Below are positions 23,552 through 34,702 of a stretch of DNA of 64,000 nt, piece by piece (position 1 is the first letter of the stretch; every line of letters begins with the position of its first letter). This stretch comes from Drosophila pseudoobscura (Eukaryota > Arthropoda > Insecta > Diptera > Drosophilidae), in assembly GCF_009870125.1 (NCBI RefSeq), contig NC_046679.1, positions 29,264,001 through 29,328,000 of the forward strand. Reading direction: 5' to 3'. Made by a program: the position numbers and the translations under genes. Below the pieces are notes generated by a model. That model did no database searches, was not told where the DNA came from, and saw only the letters and a program-made list of their open reading frames with translations.

Positions 23552-25305
23552 ATGAAGCCACTTAGCCGCAAAACAAGTTTCGCCGCTCTGCTGCTGCTCT
23601 GTCTTCTGAGCTGCGTCTCGGCCTACAATTATCTGGTGGTACTCCACACGGCAGCCCGATCCCACTACCACGTGGGATCGGCTCTGGCCAAAGGTCTGGC
23701 CGCAGCAGGCCATCAAGTGACCATTGTCTCGCCCTTTGAACTGAAGAAACCCATCAAGAATATCAGGGATGTGCCTGTGCCCAGTATTTTGAATGCCATG
23801 AAAGGTACGTCGAACAGTCTTACAAAACGCAGTGCACTTCGTTCACATTATCTTTCAGTTGGCTTAAATATAATCTAATCAATATGATTCTATTTCTCGC
23901 CTATTGGCAGGCCATATTGGTAAGCTTTTGGAGAAATCGCAAGAGCCGATCGTCACACGTATCATTGATTTCCATCATATGGGCCTGGCCATAACCGGAG
24001 CCATGCTGAGAGATCCTATCGTGGTGGAGCTGATGCAATCGAATCAGACCTACGACGCTGTCATCTCTGAGGTCTTCCTCAACGAGGCACACTTTGGACT
24101 GGCGGAGCACTTCAATGCCCCGCTGATAGGGTTGGGCACCTTCGGGGCCATCAGCTGGAACACAGATCTGGTAAGAGTTTACCAAGAAATCCACCACTGA
24201 GACCTTCATTACGATTTGTGTTCTCCCTTAGGTTGGAACCCCCTCACCGCCTTCTTATGTGCCGCATGCTATGCTCAAGTTATCCGACCGAATGACGCTG
24301 TTTCAGCGCATTAAAAACCTGGCCTTTGTCTCGTACGAGTATCTTTTTATAAACTACTACTACCTGCCCCTTCAGGAAGCCATCTACCGAAAGTACTTCC
24401 CCAACAACAAGCAGGACCTGTACGAGACGCGGAAGAACACAGCTCTGGTGCTTCTCAACCAGCACGTTTCTCTGAGCTTCCCTCGTCCCTACTCGCCCAA
24501 CATGATCGAAGTGGGAGGCATGCACATCAACCGCAAACGCCAGCCCCTGCCCAAGGACATTGAGGAGTTCATCGAGGGAGCCAAGCACGGAGTGATCTAC
24601 TTCTCGATGGGCTCCAATCTGAAGAGTAAGACCCTGCCTCTGGAGAAGCGTCAGGCCCTGTTGGACACCTTTTCCCAGCTGAAACAGCGGGTCCTGTGGA
24701 AGTTCGAGGACACGGAGCTTCCCGGCAAGCCCAAGAATGTCTTCATCTCGGACTGGTTTCCGCAGGACGACATTCTGGCCCACGAAAATGTGATTGCCTT
24801 CATCACCCACGGTGGCCTGCTGAGCACCACGGAGTCGATCTACCATCGCAAGCCCTTCGTCGGCATTCCCATCTTCGGGGATCAGTTCCTCAATATGGCC
24901 CGTGCCGAGCAGAATGGATATGGTGTCACAGTGAACTATGAAGAGCTGACAGCTCCCAAGCTGCTGGCAGCCATTGAGCGGCTCATTGGAGATCCAGAGG
25001 CCACCAAGAAGGTTCAGGACATGTCCGATCGCTATCGCGATCAGCCGGAGACACCGCTAGAGCGGGCAGTGTTCTGGGTGGAGCACGTGACCCGTCACAA
25101 GGGCGCCAAGTACCTGCGGAGTGCCTCCCAGGACTTGAGTCTCATTCAGTATCATAATCTGGACGCCATCCTGATCCTATACGGAGGCATTATCTTTGTT
25201 CTGTACTGTCTGTTTTTGCTGATTCGTCGCGTGTGGCGTCTGCTGCAGGAGTTATTTATTGAAAGAGCAAATAACAAGACAAAGCCCAAGGCGAAACTTA
25301 ATTAG
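23552..25305 (+). CDS. UGT-3: UDP-glycosyltransferase of the Ugt35 type, 528 aa, three exons
   Basis: Exons are 23552-23804, 23911-24170 and 24232-25305, with introns in phase 1 and phase 0. After the signal peptide (cut near CVSA24) comes AARSHYHVGSALAKGL with the likely catalytic H38. The donor domain has FSMGSNLKSKTLP, WFPQDDILAH and signature FITHGGLLSTTES...GDQ at 361-389. A membrane helix (ILILYGGIIFVLYCLFLLI) and the tail KAKLN (KxKxx) follow. It is the tandem sister of UGT-4: exon 1, the second half of exon 2 and most of exon 3 are near-identical, but the first half of exon 2 is strongly diverged. From memory of the family it belongs with Ugt35a/Ugt35b (Ugt35A1/B1) of D. melanogaster 86D; I do not assign which. 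Poly(A) signal AATAAA at 25343-25348. Confidence 0.96.
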
Positions 25306-26546
25306 AGTTAATTTTTTAATTTCGATTAAATCTATGTTAAGAAATAAATGTGTACATGTCCAGGATACCTTTAAATGTTTTTGATTATACCCGATATTCA
25401 AAGAGTTCTGTTGTGGATCCACTCACAAGGAAACGTCGACCACATAAAGTATATATTTCTTCTTGATCAGCAGTCATAGCCGATTCGAGTCGATGATCTC
25501 CTAAATCTCAGAAGCTATAACAGTTGCAGAAACCAAATATTGTATCCAGACTCCTGTGATATCACACGCAGAATCATGGAGAGTGATCATATCTACCATT
25601 CTGCAGAACCTGGATCAGATCGGATCATTATTATAGCCAGAAGAAACAAATCGAGCTGCTGTAGCTCCCTCTCTTACCTCTCCCACGCTGTTACCCGTGA
25701 GCGGAGGTCAGAAAGATGCCAACTCTCATGACAAAAGTGAGCAAAATTGAGAGTGATCGCGAAAACAAAAGACAGAGAGAGAGAGAGAGCATGCGGTAGT
25801 CTCTGCCTCCAATACCAGTCCCGACGCAAATAAAACATTAAATAACAAATACTGATTGTGTATCGGGTATAATATCGGGTGTATATATCGGCGATGCTAA
25901 AATAAAATAATCCAAAGACTATATATGTAAATGAAAATATGTACAAAAAAGTCCTTTGATTTTCACAAGCAGATGCCTTTCTAAGGTTCAAATTATTATA
26001 GGACAAGGAATACACCGAAAATTAGGAGATCCCTATTACTTAATTATGAGATAACCCATAACCTTTATAAATTCAATGCCCCAAGCGAATTCAGCTGTTA
26101 TATTTGAGTTCTCATATCATTTTCTCCTTCTTTTTTCATTTAAATTGTGTACTACAGCCAGGTAGAAGAAATCTTATCTGATCGACAAAAAACATTCTTC
26201 TATGTCTCCACAAAGCCGGTAAGGTAATCAAAACAAAACACGAAAGCAACGAAAACCCATTGAGGAAAGAAAGAGAGAACAAAACCAAACAGAGAACAGT
26301 TTAAGAGCGAGGTAGTAGACGAACGCGATAGACGAGAATAGAGCGAGTGAGTGTGGGAAAAAGAGAGGCAAGAGAGTGGCCTACAATCAGGCACGCAATC
26401 GTATCGACAGACGCAACGCGTCTCCGTATATACAACTCGGATTGATTTTGGGCTGACTAACGATGATGTGGGAACACACCATGGTAGGGTGATACACCAG
26501 CCATTGAGCCCGAGACACTCAAAAGCCAGACAGACGGCGGCCTGCC
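25306..26546. other. spacer between UGT-3 and UGT-4
   Basis: Contains AATAAA at 25343-25348 for UGT-3 and a GAGA tract near 25768-25789. The remainder shows no gene. Short open frames here have no protein character. Confidence 0.5.
25343..25348 (+). promoter_or_regulatory. poly(A) signal of UGT-3
   Basis: AATAAA about 40 bp after the UGT-3 stop codon. Confidence 0.6.
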
Positions 26547-26580
26547 TATAATAACACCACTGCCGGCGAGAATTTCCTCA
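26547..26580 (+). promoter_or_regulatory. core promoter of UGT-4
   Basis: TATAAT at 26547 and a TCAGTT initiator with A at 26580, again 33 bp apart. The sequence between is conserved with UGT-3. The 5' UTR would be about 152 bp. Confidence 0.65.
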
Positions 26581-26731
26581 GTTTATTTCGGGGCGCCAAC
26601 GCGGGAATATCGATAGAACATCAGCTGGAACTACAACAAGCCACATACAAACATTCTATTTCACAACTGGCAGCGATTAGCCCCCCAGTTATTCGTGTAT
26701 AATTCCAACATTCGGAACACCCTGAACAGCC

Positions 26732-28565
26732 ATGAAGTCATTGAGTTATAAAACAAGTTTCGCGGCTCTGCTGTTGCTCTGTCTTCTGAGCTGCGTCTCG
26801 GCCTACAATTATCTGGTGGTACTCCACACGGCAGCCCGATCCCACTACCATGTGGGATCGGCTCTGGCCAAAGGTCTGGCGGCAGCAGGCCATCAGGTGA
26901 CCATTGTCTCGCCCTTTGAACTGAAGAAACCCATCAAGAACATCAGGGATGTGCCTGTGCCCAGTATTCTGGCCGCCATGCAGGGTGAGTTTTTTGGGTT
27001 TGCTAGAAGACAAATCATGGATCATAGCAGTGGTATTTCTTCTCAATGTTGTAACACCCAAGTAGAGGGTACTTTGTATTCGCCATATCATAGAACTGCA
27101 TTCTGAGCCTCTGGCCTATCGTATTACACAATCTTATCAGCCCTTGGCTTTTCTTACACCATTTCCAGGCAACATAGCCAACCTCTTGACCAGCTCTAAG
27201 CAACCGATTATTAAGCAAATTATCAACTTCCATCACATGGGCCTGAACATAACCGAGTTTCTGCTAAGCGATCCTGTTGTGGTCGAACTGATCAACTCGA
27301 ATCAGACCTACGACGCTGTCATCTCTGAGGTCTTCCTCAACGAGGCACACTTTGGACTGGCGGAGCACTTCAATGCCCCGCTGATAGGATTGGGCACCTT
27401 CGGGGCCATCAGCTGGAACACAGATCTGGTAAGACTTGCCTTGAACTACCCAAAGAAGTCTCTTCTTATCCCACTGTTAATTTTGTAGGTTGGAACCCCC
27501 TCACCGCCTTCGTATGTGCCCCACGCACTGCTCAAGTTCTCCGATCACATGTCGCTGGTCGAGCGCGTGGCCAATCTGGCCTTCGTGTCGTACGAGTATC
27601 TCTTCCTGAACTTCTACTACCTGCCTCATCAGGAAGCCATCTACAAGAAGCACTTCCCCAACAACAAGCAGGACTTTTACGAGATGCGAAAGAATACGGC
27701 TCTGGTACTCTTGAATCAGCACGTTTCTCTCAGCTTCCCCCGTCCCTACTCGCCCAACATGATCGAGGTGGGCGGCATGCACATCAACCGCAAACGCCAG
27801 CCCCTGCCCAAGGACATTGAGGAGTTCATTGTGGGAGCCAAACAAGGCGTGATCTACTTCTCGATGGGCTCCAACCTGAAGAGCAAAGATCTGCCCTTGG
27901 AGAAGCGTCAGGCCCTGTTGGACACCTTTTCCCAACTGAAACAGCGGGTCCTGTGGAAGTTCGAGGAGACCGAGCTGCCCGGCAAGCCCAAGAATGTCTT
28001 CATCTCGGACTGGTTCCCGCAGGACGACATTCTGGCCCATGAAAATGTGATCGCCTTCATCACCCACGGTGGCCTGCTGAGCACCACGGAGTCGATCTAC
28101 CATCGCAAGCCCTTCGTCGGCATCCCCATCTTCGGGGATCAGTTCCTCAATATGGCCCGAGCCGAGCAGAATGGCTATGGTGTCACAGTGAACTATGAAG
28201 AGCTGACAGCTCCCAAGCTGCTGGCAGCCATTGAGCGGCTCATCAAGGATCCAGAGGCCTCCAAGAAGGTGCAGGACATGTCCGATCGCTATCGGGATCA
28301 GCAGCAGACGCCTCTGGAGCGGGCCATCTTCTGGGTGGAGCACGTGACCCGCCACAAGGGCGCCAAGTACCTGCGGAGTGCCTCCCAGGATCTGAACTTC
28401 ATTCAGTACCACAGTCTGGACGCCATCGTAATCCTGTACGGCGGCATCATCTTCGTTTTCTACTGTCTGTTTGCGCTGATTCGTTTCTTGCTGCGCTCCC
28501 TGCAGGAGTGCTGTGCCGGAAGGGCAGAAGCCAGGTCAAAGAAGCCAAAGGCCAAACGAAATTAG
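26732..28565 (+). CDS. UGT-4: UDP-glycosyltransferase of the Ugt35 type, 529 aa, three exons
   Basis: Exons are 26732-26984, 27169-27428 and 27489-28565, with introns in phase 1 (184 bp) and phase 0 (60 bp). The layout matches UGT-3: signal peptide to CVSA24, likely catalytic H38 in AARSHYHVG, signature FITHGGLLSTTES...GDQ at 361-389, a membrane helix (VILYGGIIFVFYCLFALIRF) and the KxKxx tail KAKRN. All residues expected for UDP-sugar binding are present. Its exon 2 begins NIANLLTSSKQPI, which from memory is closer to D. melanogaster Ugt35b than the equivalent part of UGT-3 is, but this needs an alignment. Poly(A) signal AATAAA at 28712-28717. It lies just upstream of the esterase on the same strand. 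As an ER-luminal conjugation enzyme it could act on esterase products, but that is inference from proximity only. Confidence 0.96.
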
Positions 28566-29483
28566 AGTGTAGAACTGTCCGTCCCAGTGTAGATTCCATT
28601 AGAGGCTCAATTTTTTGTGTATCACTGCTCTAGAAATTTTCATGTTATTTTAAATATTATTTCGATTCAAAGAGAACATTTGTAGGCCGCTTAGAAACGA
28701 ATATTAGACTCAATAAAGGTGCTAAGAACTTGTGTATGAATTTTCCCTGAATTTATGGGTTCTGCTCGAATCCGTTAAGAGTATATCTGTGTATAGATGT
28801 TAGTTCTTGTTACCATTTACTTTTGGTGCGCTCTTGAAGAGCTTATGAAAATTTCATTTGATTTTTTGCGGGGCAAAAGCGTGCGGTTGTGTCCCGCTTT
28901 GGAGCCCGCGGGCCGGGAAACTTGTAAACTAAAATGGGAAAATATTGTGAACTTCTATCGAAAAAATGCCATAGCCTCTGCCTTCTCTCTCTCTCTCTCT
29001 TTTCTTTTCTTTCTTTTTCTGTTCCATCTCTCTCGCTTTCTGTGCGATGCTGCAAGTTGCACATAGTTAACGCTTCAGTTGTAAAAATGCCCATCAGCGC
29101 GTTCAAATTTTTAACAGCAGCCAACTGAGTGCCACGCCTCCCACCTACACCCACAGCCACACCCACGCCTCCCACCCACAGAACGCCCCTCGGCCGAATG
29201 CTTTTATTTTCTTTGCCGTGGCAGCAGCCGGCCCCGGCTTCCACCGCTCCTTGGACGGGCCAAAAGGCGTGTAAAAGTTTTAGCACAACTTATTGAAACT
29301 GTTTTGGGCCAGGGCCATGCTGCTGGAAAATCAACGTCCGTCGCGGAAATGTTGGCGGCTTTAATGCCGGCTCCTCGCCCATGAAGTAATTGTTCTTGTG
29401 GCAGCAGCAGAAGCTCCAAAAGAGCCTTCAACAGAACCTCAGAAGGAAGCTTATTTGTGGAATAAATAAAAAGGTATATATGT
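28566..29483. other. spacer between UGT-4 and the esterase, first part
   Basis: UGT-4 3' UTR with AATAAA at 28712-28717, then non-coding DNA with a pyrimidine run near 28985-29040. I see no gene. Confidence 0.5.
28712..28717 (+). promoter_or_regulatory. poly(A) signal of UGT-4
   Basis: AATAAA about 150 bp after the UGT-4 stop codon. Confidence 0.55.
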
Positions 29484-29710
29484 ACTAAGAATTACAACAA
29501 GTAAGTACTAGGTACAGGTTTTGGAAAATTCCAATACTTATGTAATCTTCAGATAGGCTAATCATCCGACAAATTGATAATTAAGAGCACATTCTTATAT
29601 ACTAAGAATTACAACAATTAAGTACTACGAACAGGTTTTGGAAAATTTCATTATATAGTCTTTATATAGGCCCCCACAAATTGATAATTAGGAGCACATA
29701 CTTAGAACTC
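29484..29710. repeat. tandem duplication, 117-bp unit, two copies
   Basis: ACTAAGAATTACAACA begins at 29484 and again at 29601. Both copies continue with ACAGGTTTTGGAAAATT and end with AAATTGATAATTA(A/G)GAGCACA. Non-coding. Confidence 0.75.
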
Positions 29711-29929
29711 AAGAAAACTCTAGCTGTAGTGCTGAATAAATTATCTTCCGATTCAGTTTAAAGCGCCATTTAAATGGAGTTTATCATGAACTAGATGCAC
29801 ACCCAGTTGCCTTCAATTTGAATCTCAGTTTGTTCAAGTTGATATTTTTTTGTTCTCACTCCATTGATCTCACATCGTACGTGACTATTCAGCTGAAGAG
29901 CAACGTCTGCCTTTAAACCTATACATGTA

Positions 29930-30298
29930 CACTCAGCGAAAAATGGCCTAGTAATCGGTTTTTAAATAAAAACAGGGAAATTAAATAAAAGTCAACTAAG
30001 GCGGTCCATAATTAATTGAAATCTAATAAAACACTTTAAAATAAATACAATATATTAAATTTATAGGAAATATATTAAATTTATATATAACATATATATA
30101 TATATATATATTTTTATAAACACATATAACATTATAAAGTATTTAATTTAACTAGGGAAATATTGAATTTAAATTTGAAATATATTTATTGTAAATCAAG
30201 TATTTTTAAGTTAATGGTAAAATGTTTTTGAATGTCCTCCCTCTTTGACAAAATTTATTATTTCTCTATTCGATTCCTTGGGCTTTTTTCTCTTTGTG
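29930..30298. mobile_element. AT-rich MITE-like element B
   Basis: The left end CACTCAGCGAAAA and the reverse complement of the right end, CACAAAGAGAAAA, form imperfect inverted repeats flanked by TA on both sides, like element A at 19795-20350. The 369-bp interior is AT-rich, with a (TA)n run near 30089-30110 and no open frame. It ends about 110 bp before the esterase TATA box. Confidence 0.5.
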
Positions 30299-30411
30299 TA
30301 AATATATTTAAATATACCTATATACATATATACTGCCCTGCATTCTCATTTTTATAGGCTTTAATCGTCGCTGGGTAAATCCCCAAAAGCCATTCCCAAC
30401 GAGACTTTTTG

Positions 30412-30445
30412 TATAAAAAACCCCAACTGAAATGGGAAACTTTCA
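30412..30445 (+). promoter_or_regulatory. core promoter of the carboxylesterase
   Basis: TATAAA at 30412 and a TCAGTT initiator with A at 30445, 33 bp apart. This decides the start codon: an in-frame ATG at 30432 lies upstream of the predicted transcript start, so translation should begin at 30468. Confidence 0.65.
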
Positions 30446-30467
30446 GTTGGAATCGAACAGCAGCAAG

Positions 30468-32282
30468 ATGAACAAGATCTTGGTGGTTCTCCTGGCCATC
30501 GGGTCATCATCCGTGCTGTCCTTCGAGGTGCAGACCGACCTGGGACGCGTGCGGGGAGCTAATCTCACCTCCAGATTGGGCTTACCCTTCTATGCCTTTC
30601 GGGGCATACGCTATGCCGAGCCGCCGTTGGCTAATTTGCGTTTCCTGAACCCCAAGCCAGTGAAGCCTTGGTCGCCCACTGTCTTCGATGCCACCGAAGA
30701 TGGACCGATGTGTCCCCAGCCGTGGGAAAATCTTACAGATGTCTCCGAGGACTGTCTGCGGCTCAACGTCTACACAAAGGATGTCCAGGGTCGCCGGCCA
30801 GTGATTGTGTTCTTACATCCCGGCGGCTTCTATGTGTTCTCTGGCCAGAGCAAGTATCTGGCTGGGCCGGAGCCCTTCATGGACAGAGATTGCGTTCTGG
30901 TGGCGCTCAATTATCGCCTGGGAAGCCTTGGATTCCTGGCCACCGGCACAGCCGAGGCGCCGGGCAATGCCGGGCTCAAGGATCAGGTTCTGGCCCTGCG
31001 CTGGATCCAGCAGCACATCCATCGCTTCGGTGGCGATCCCCAGCAGGTGACCCTGCTGGGCTACAGTGCGGGAAGTATCAGCATAGGCCTCCACATGCTG
31101 TCGCCCATGTCGCGGGGTCTCTTCCACCGCGGGATTTGCATGAGTGCCTCGCCCTATGGCCAGTCCAAGTATCAGAGTTCGGACTTACAGTTGGCCCAGC
31201 GGCAGGCCAGGCTACTGAAGTGTCCGGAGGAGCCTGCAAAGGATCTGGTTGATTGCCTGAGGCAGAAGCCCGCCCTGGACTATGTGAGCTCGTACAATGG
31301 CATGTTTGAGGTGGGATGGAGTCCCGTGCTTAACTGGCATGTGGTCATCGAAGAGGACTTTGGTCAAGAGCGTTTTCTGGTAGAGGATCCTTTTAAGACC
31401 GCCCTTAGGGGCGATTTCTACAAAGTTCCCCTGATCACGGGCATCACTGAGTTCGAGTTCCTCTCAGCGGCATTCTGTAGGTTTCATTAAGATCTACGTA
31501 TCTCCTTTTCTCCACATGTATCTTCTTGCAGATGATTTGCGAAACGCGAGCATCATTGGCAACTACAACAGGGACTGGGAGCACTATGCCCCGATTGCCT
31601 TGCTCTACGAGCGCGACACGAATCACTCACGTCTTGCCAGTCGTGTGCTGCGTGAGAAATATTTGGGTAATGTCAAAAAATTGGAGTATCCGCAATCCCT
31701 CAAGGGCTGGGGCGAACTCTATAGCGATGCCTTGATTGGTGTGGCCTTCAATCGTTTTGTACGCCTGATGGCACCACACACACCCATCTACATGTATCTG
31801 TTTCGCTATAAGGGCAGATATAGCTTCCTCAAGAATCCGGATAATAAACAGGCAATGGGTAAGAGATTAGTTACTGAATGAGAGATTGTTCTATAAAAGG
31901 TATATGTATGTATTTTCTCAGGACCTGTCCATCACGATGAACTTATATATCTGTTCCATGTATCTCTGGAGAGTCCTCTGCTGAAGCGTGAGGATCCCGA
32001 GAATCAAATGGTAGAGCGCCTCACACGCATGTGGTTTGAGTTTGCCGCAAAGGGGTAAGTAATTGATATGATATGATTCTCAACAGAGTCTGATGGAGCC
32101 TTCTTCCTAGGGATCCCCACAACAAGACCGATGAGTACTTGAAAGACCTGCAATGGCCTCTGTATAATGATAAAGATAAATCTTACCTGGAAATCGATAC
32201 ACAATTGACAGCCAAAACTGGTGGCTTTAATCTGGAGAGATATCAGATCTGGGATGAGCTGTTTCCCTTGCCAACTTCGTAG
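30468..32282 (+). CDS. secreted carboxylesterase (type B esterase), 546 aa, four exons
   Basis: Exons are 30468-31476, 31532-31858, 31922-32054 and 32111-32282, with introns in phases 1, 1 and 2. A signal peptide (MNKILVVLLAIGSSSVLS) leads an alpha/beta-hydrolase fold. The nucleophile elbow GYSAGS places Ser200. GITEFEF gives Glu330 and GPVHHDELIYLF gives His449, completing a Ser-Glu-His triad. The conserved EDCLRLNVY disulfide region (C82, C96) is present. There is no C-terminal membrane helix or lipid anchor, so the enzyme is probably secreted or luminal. The oxyanion loop reads HPGGF where most family members have HGGGF. It would hydrolyse carboxylic esters; the natural substrate is unknown. 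Position and sequence suggest the CG4757/CG4382 type of D. melanogaster 86D (from memory). ATTAAA at 32310-32315 may serve polyadenylation. Confidence 0.95.
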
Positions 32283-32520
32283 GGAAACTAAGGGTATATA
32301 AAAAGGTATATTAAAGTTAGATATGCCAAAAGGTTTATTCAATAATTATTCAACAAATCAAATATGATATACTGCATATATAGCCAAAGGTCTTTTTTAT
32401 ATAGTTTCTAACTGATTCTCAGAGGGCGAAAAGAAGGAAGGGAAGGGATATATATTCGCTATAATTCCCGGTATTATTTCAAGGCTGTTCTTACGTAATT
32501 AGATCTAGATCGTGGGAGGG
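32283..32520. other. 3' region of the esterase
   Basis: AT-rich DNA with a possible ATTAAA poly(A) signal at 32310-32315. AAGGTTTATTCAA near 32331 recurs after the minisatellite near 32759, hinting at a small local duplication. Confidence 0.4.
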
Positions 32521-32730
32521 AGAGCGAGCGCTGACGAAGAGGACTAACAGTGAGCTGTTACCGGGAGCGACCACAGCCTGTTAGAGGCGAGCACTAACAG
32601 CGAGCTGTTACTGGTGGCGCCCACTGGCTGTTAGCGGCGAGCGATAACAGCGAGCTGTTACCGGTAGCGTTTGTTTTGTTTGTTTTAACAGCGCGCTTGC
32701 CCTGTTAGAGCTGCTGTTGCCCCTCAACAG
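32521..32730 (-). repeat. 50-bp minisatellite element, copy 2 (inverted)
   Basis: Same family as 15581-15838 but in reverse orientation: units read TAACAG(C/T)GAGCTGTTACC then a GGxxGCG segment. The right edge carries CTGTTAGAGCTGCTGTTG, the reverse complement of the CAGCAGCTCTAACAG edge of the other copies. CACGATC near its other edge also matches. Confidence 0.75.
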
Positions 32731-34702
32731 AAGGTATAAAAAAGTCGTACATTTATTAAGGTTTATTCAACAATCATGGAATTCTTATTAAATATACTTC
32801 ATGTATAACCGTGATTCTCTTGACAAGATTATAGAGTTTCCCTAATAGAAAAGAGCCATGGAAACTGAAACTCGATTCGGCTATAAATTTCATTTTCAAA
32901 CTACCAAATTCTCTTTGCCCAAGAAATCACTTTGCTTACAATCTGAGGAAAGCAAACAAACAAAAACCAATGCAAACGTCTGCATGAGTCGAGTAGAGAA
33001 AAATTGATGAAAAATGCTCATGAACATATAACTATCGCAAAAAGGTGACCGGAACATGGGACTTGATGTTTGTAGCATATTTTCGCACCAATTTGCAATG
33101 CCAGTTGCAGCAAAAATTCTTGTAAAAACAAGAGAAAGAGAGAGAGAAACTGGGAAAAAGAAATAGAAAAGTGCTGTGAAGCATTTGATTTGCTTGGCCA
33201 AGTCACAGCATTCCGTTCAGATTCACAGATCAAAAATTGGAGCACTGCACGGCAGAGCATTTGTGACACATTTTCTGTGAGTGCAAATTGGATTTTGCTG
33301 ACACTGCGTGAATAATTCGTTTTCGTTTTCGAGATTGAGCCAAAAGAAGTCTGCCTCTGCCATGGCAATTAAACAGTGAACGAAATGTGAGAGCTCATTA
33401 AAAACGCGTCAGACCACAAAACAGGACATCATTAAATTGTTCGCCAGGAGCCATGGGCATTTAATGGGGATCAATCGTTGGTATACCATCCCCACCCCCC
33501 ACCCCAAACCCTAAATCGCATGAAATTATCTACATTTGCATACCAACAGTCCAGTGGCAGTGGCAGGGGCAGGCGGGGGGTGTGGCTACCAAGGGCTAAT
33601 GGCTATGGTAGCCACACCACATTTATATGTATACATAGCTCATGAATTTTTGATTACGCATTTGGCAATGCGGCCAAAAACACAGCCAGCCAGAGAGCTG
33701 CAAACCAATCCAACGGAAGTGACTCCATGCAATTTAATATTACGCATACGCAGCGTATGCAACTGATTGGCAGCGGTTAATAAATACACACAGGCAGGCA
33801 CACTCCCTCTCTCTCCCTCTCTCTCTCTCTTACCGCACACGTGCATGGATACCCGAAAAATATTTGTATGCATATTCCATAATTCACTGCACACGGGCAA
33901 TCGGGCAATCGGCAATCGAGCAGCTTTTGTGTGTGACCAGAAGAGCATCGTTATATAATAAATACGCGATTCACAATATCCCCATCATTTTGGTGGCAAA
34001 TAAAATGCGTGTGCGGGTCCACGAGAGGCCAATCAAGAGGCAGGAAATCATTTAGAATTACACGAAAATATTATGCATTTATACAGGGAAAAATATTGCG
34101 TATTTCTGTATATTAATTTTCGAAATTTCAGCTTTATTTAAGGCCCACACAATGTAGCTACAGATCAAGGACAGGAAGATAGGTATCTCAGTCTCTTAAA
34201 GGCTTCTTTTGTGACTTTTGTATCTACCTCCAGGCTGCCATATCGGAGGCACAGCCACAGTTAGCGCCTTAGGTGAGGCCTGACCATTGCTAACTTTTGG
34301 TTCGATTTCTTATAGATAACACAAATGATACGCCAGATACCCTTATCAGCTGTAGACACACGCATAAATGTTAATATACAGCCGGAAAAGAAGCCTTGGT
34401 GACAAGCAAATGTTTTCTAGTGAAAATAATTCAAACAAATGTCATTTATTGCAGTTTAACAGCTCTATAAAAGGCGAAGAAAATCGGAACACTATTTCGA
34501 ACAAACTTCAATCGCAAAGATGGGACTCCTCTGTTCTTCTGTGGAACCCATTCACCCATTTATTTTTTGATTTATTTTGTATTTATTCCATAACTTTCTG
34601 CACAGTTTGTGGAATTTTAAAGACAGTTCCATTTGTTTTAAGGCCAAAAATACATTTTCCATAGATTTATAAAGCTTAATCCTTTTATCAATAATTAATG
34701 TC
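32731..34702. other. spacer between the esterase and UGT-5
   Basis: No gene is visible. A near-palindromic ATTACGCATACGCAGCGTATGC lies at 33739-33760, a pyrimidine run near 33808-33830, and TTCTTATAGATA at 34307-34318. Confidence 0.45.

Noticed and set aside
27501-28412. 303-codon minus-strand frame opposite UGT-4 (and similar ones opposite UGT-3 and UGT-6)
   Set aside because: Antisense shadow of a GC-rich coding exon; the sense strand encodes the UGT.
30432-30467. Upstream in-frame ATG of the esterase as the start codon
   Set aside because: It precedes the predicted transcription start (A at 30445) and would place polar residues ahead of the signal peptide.
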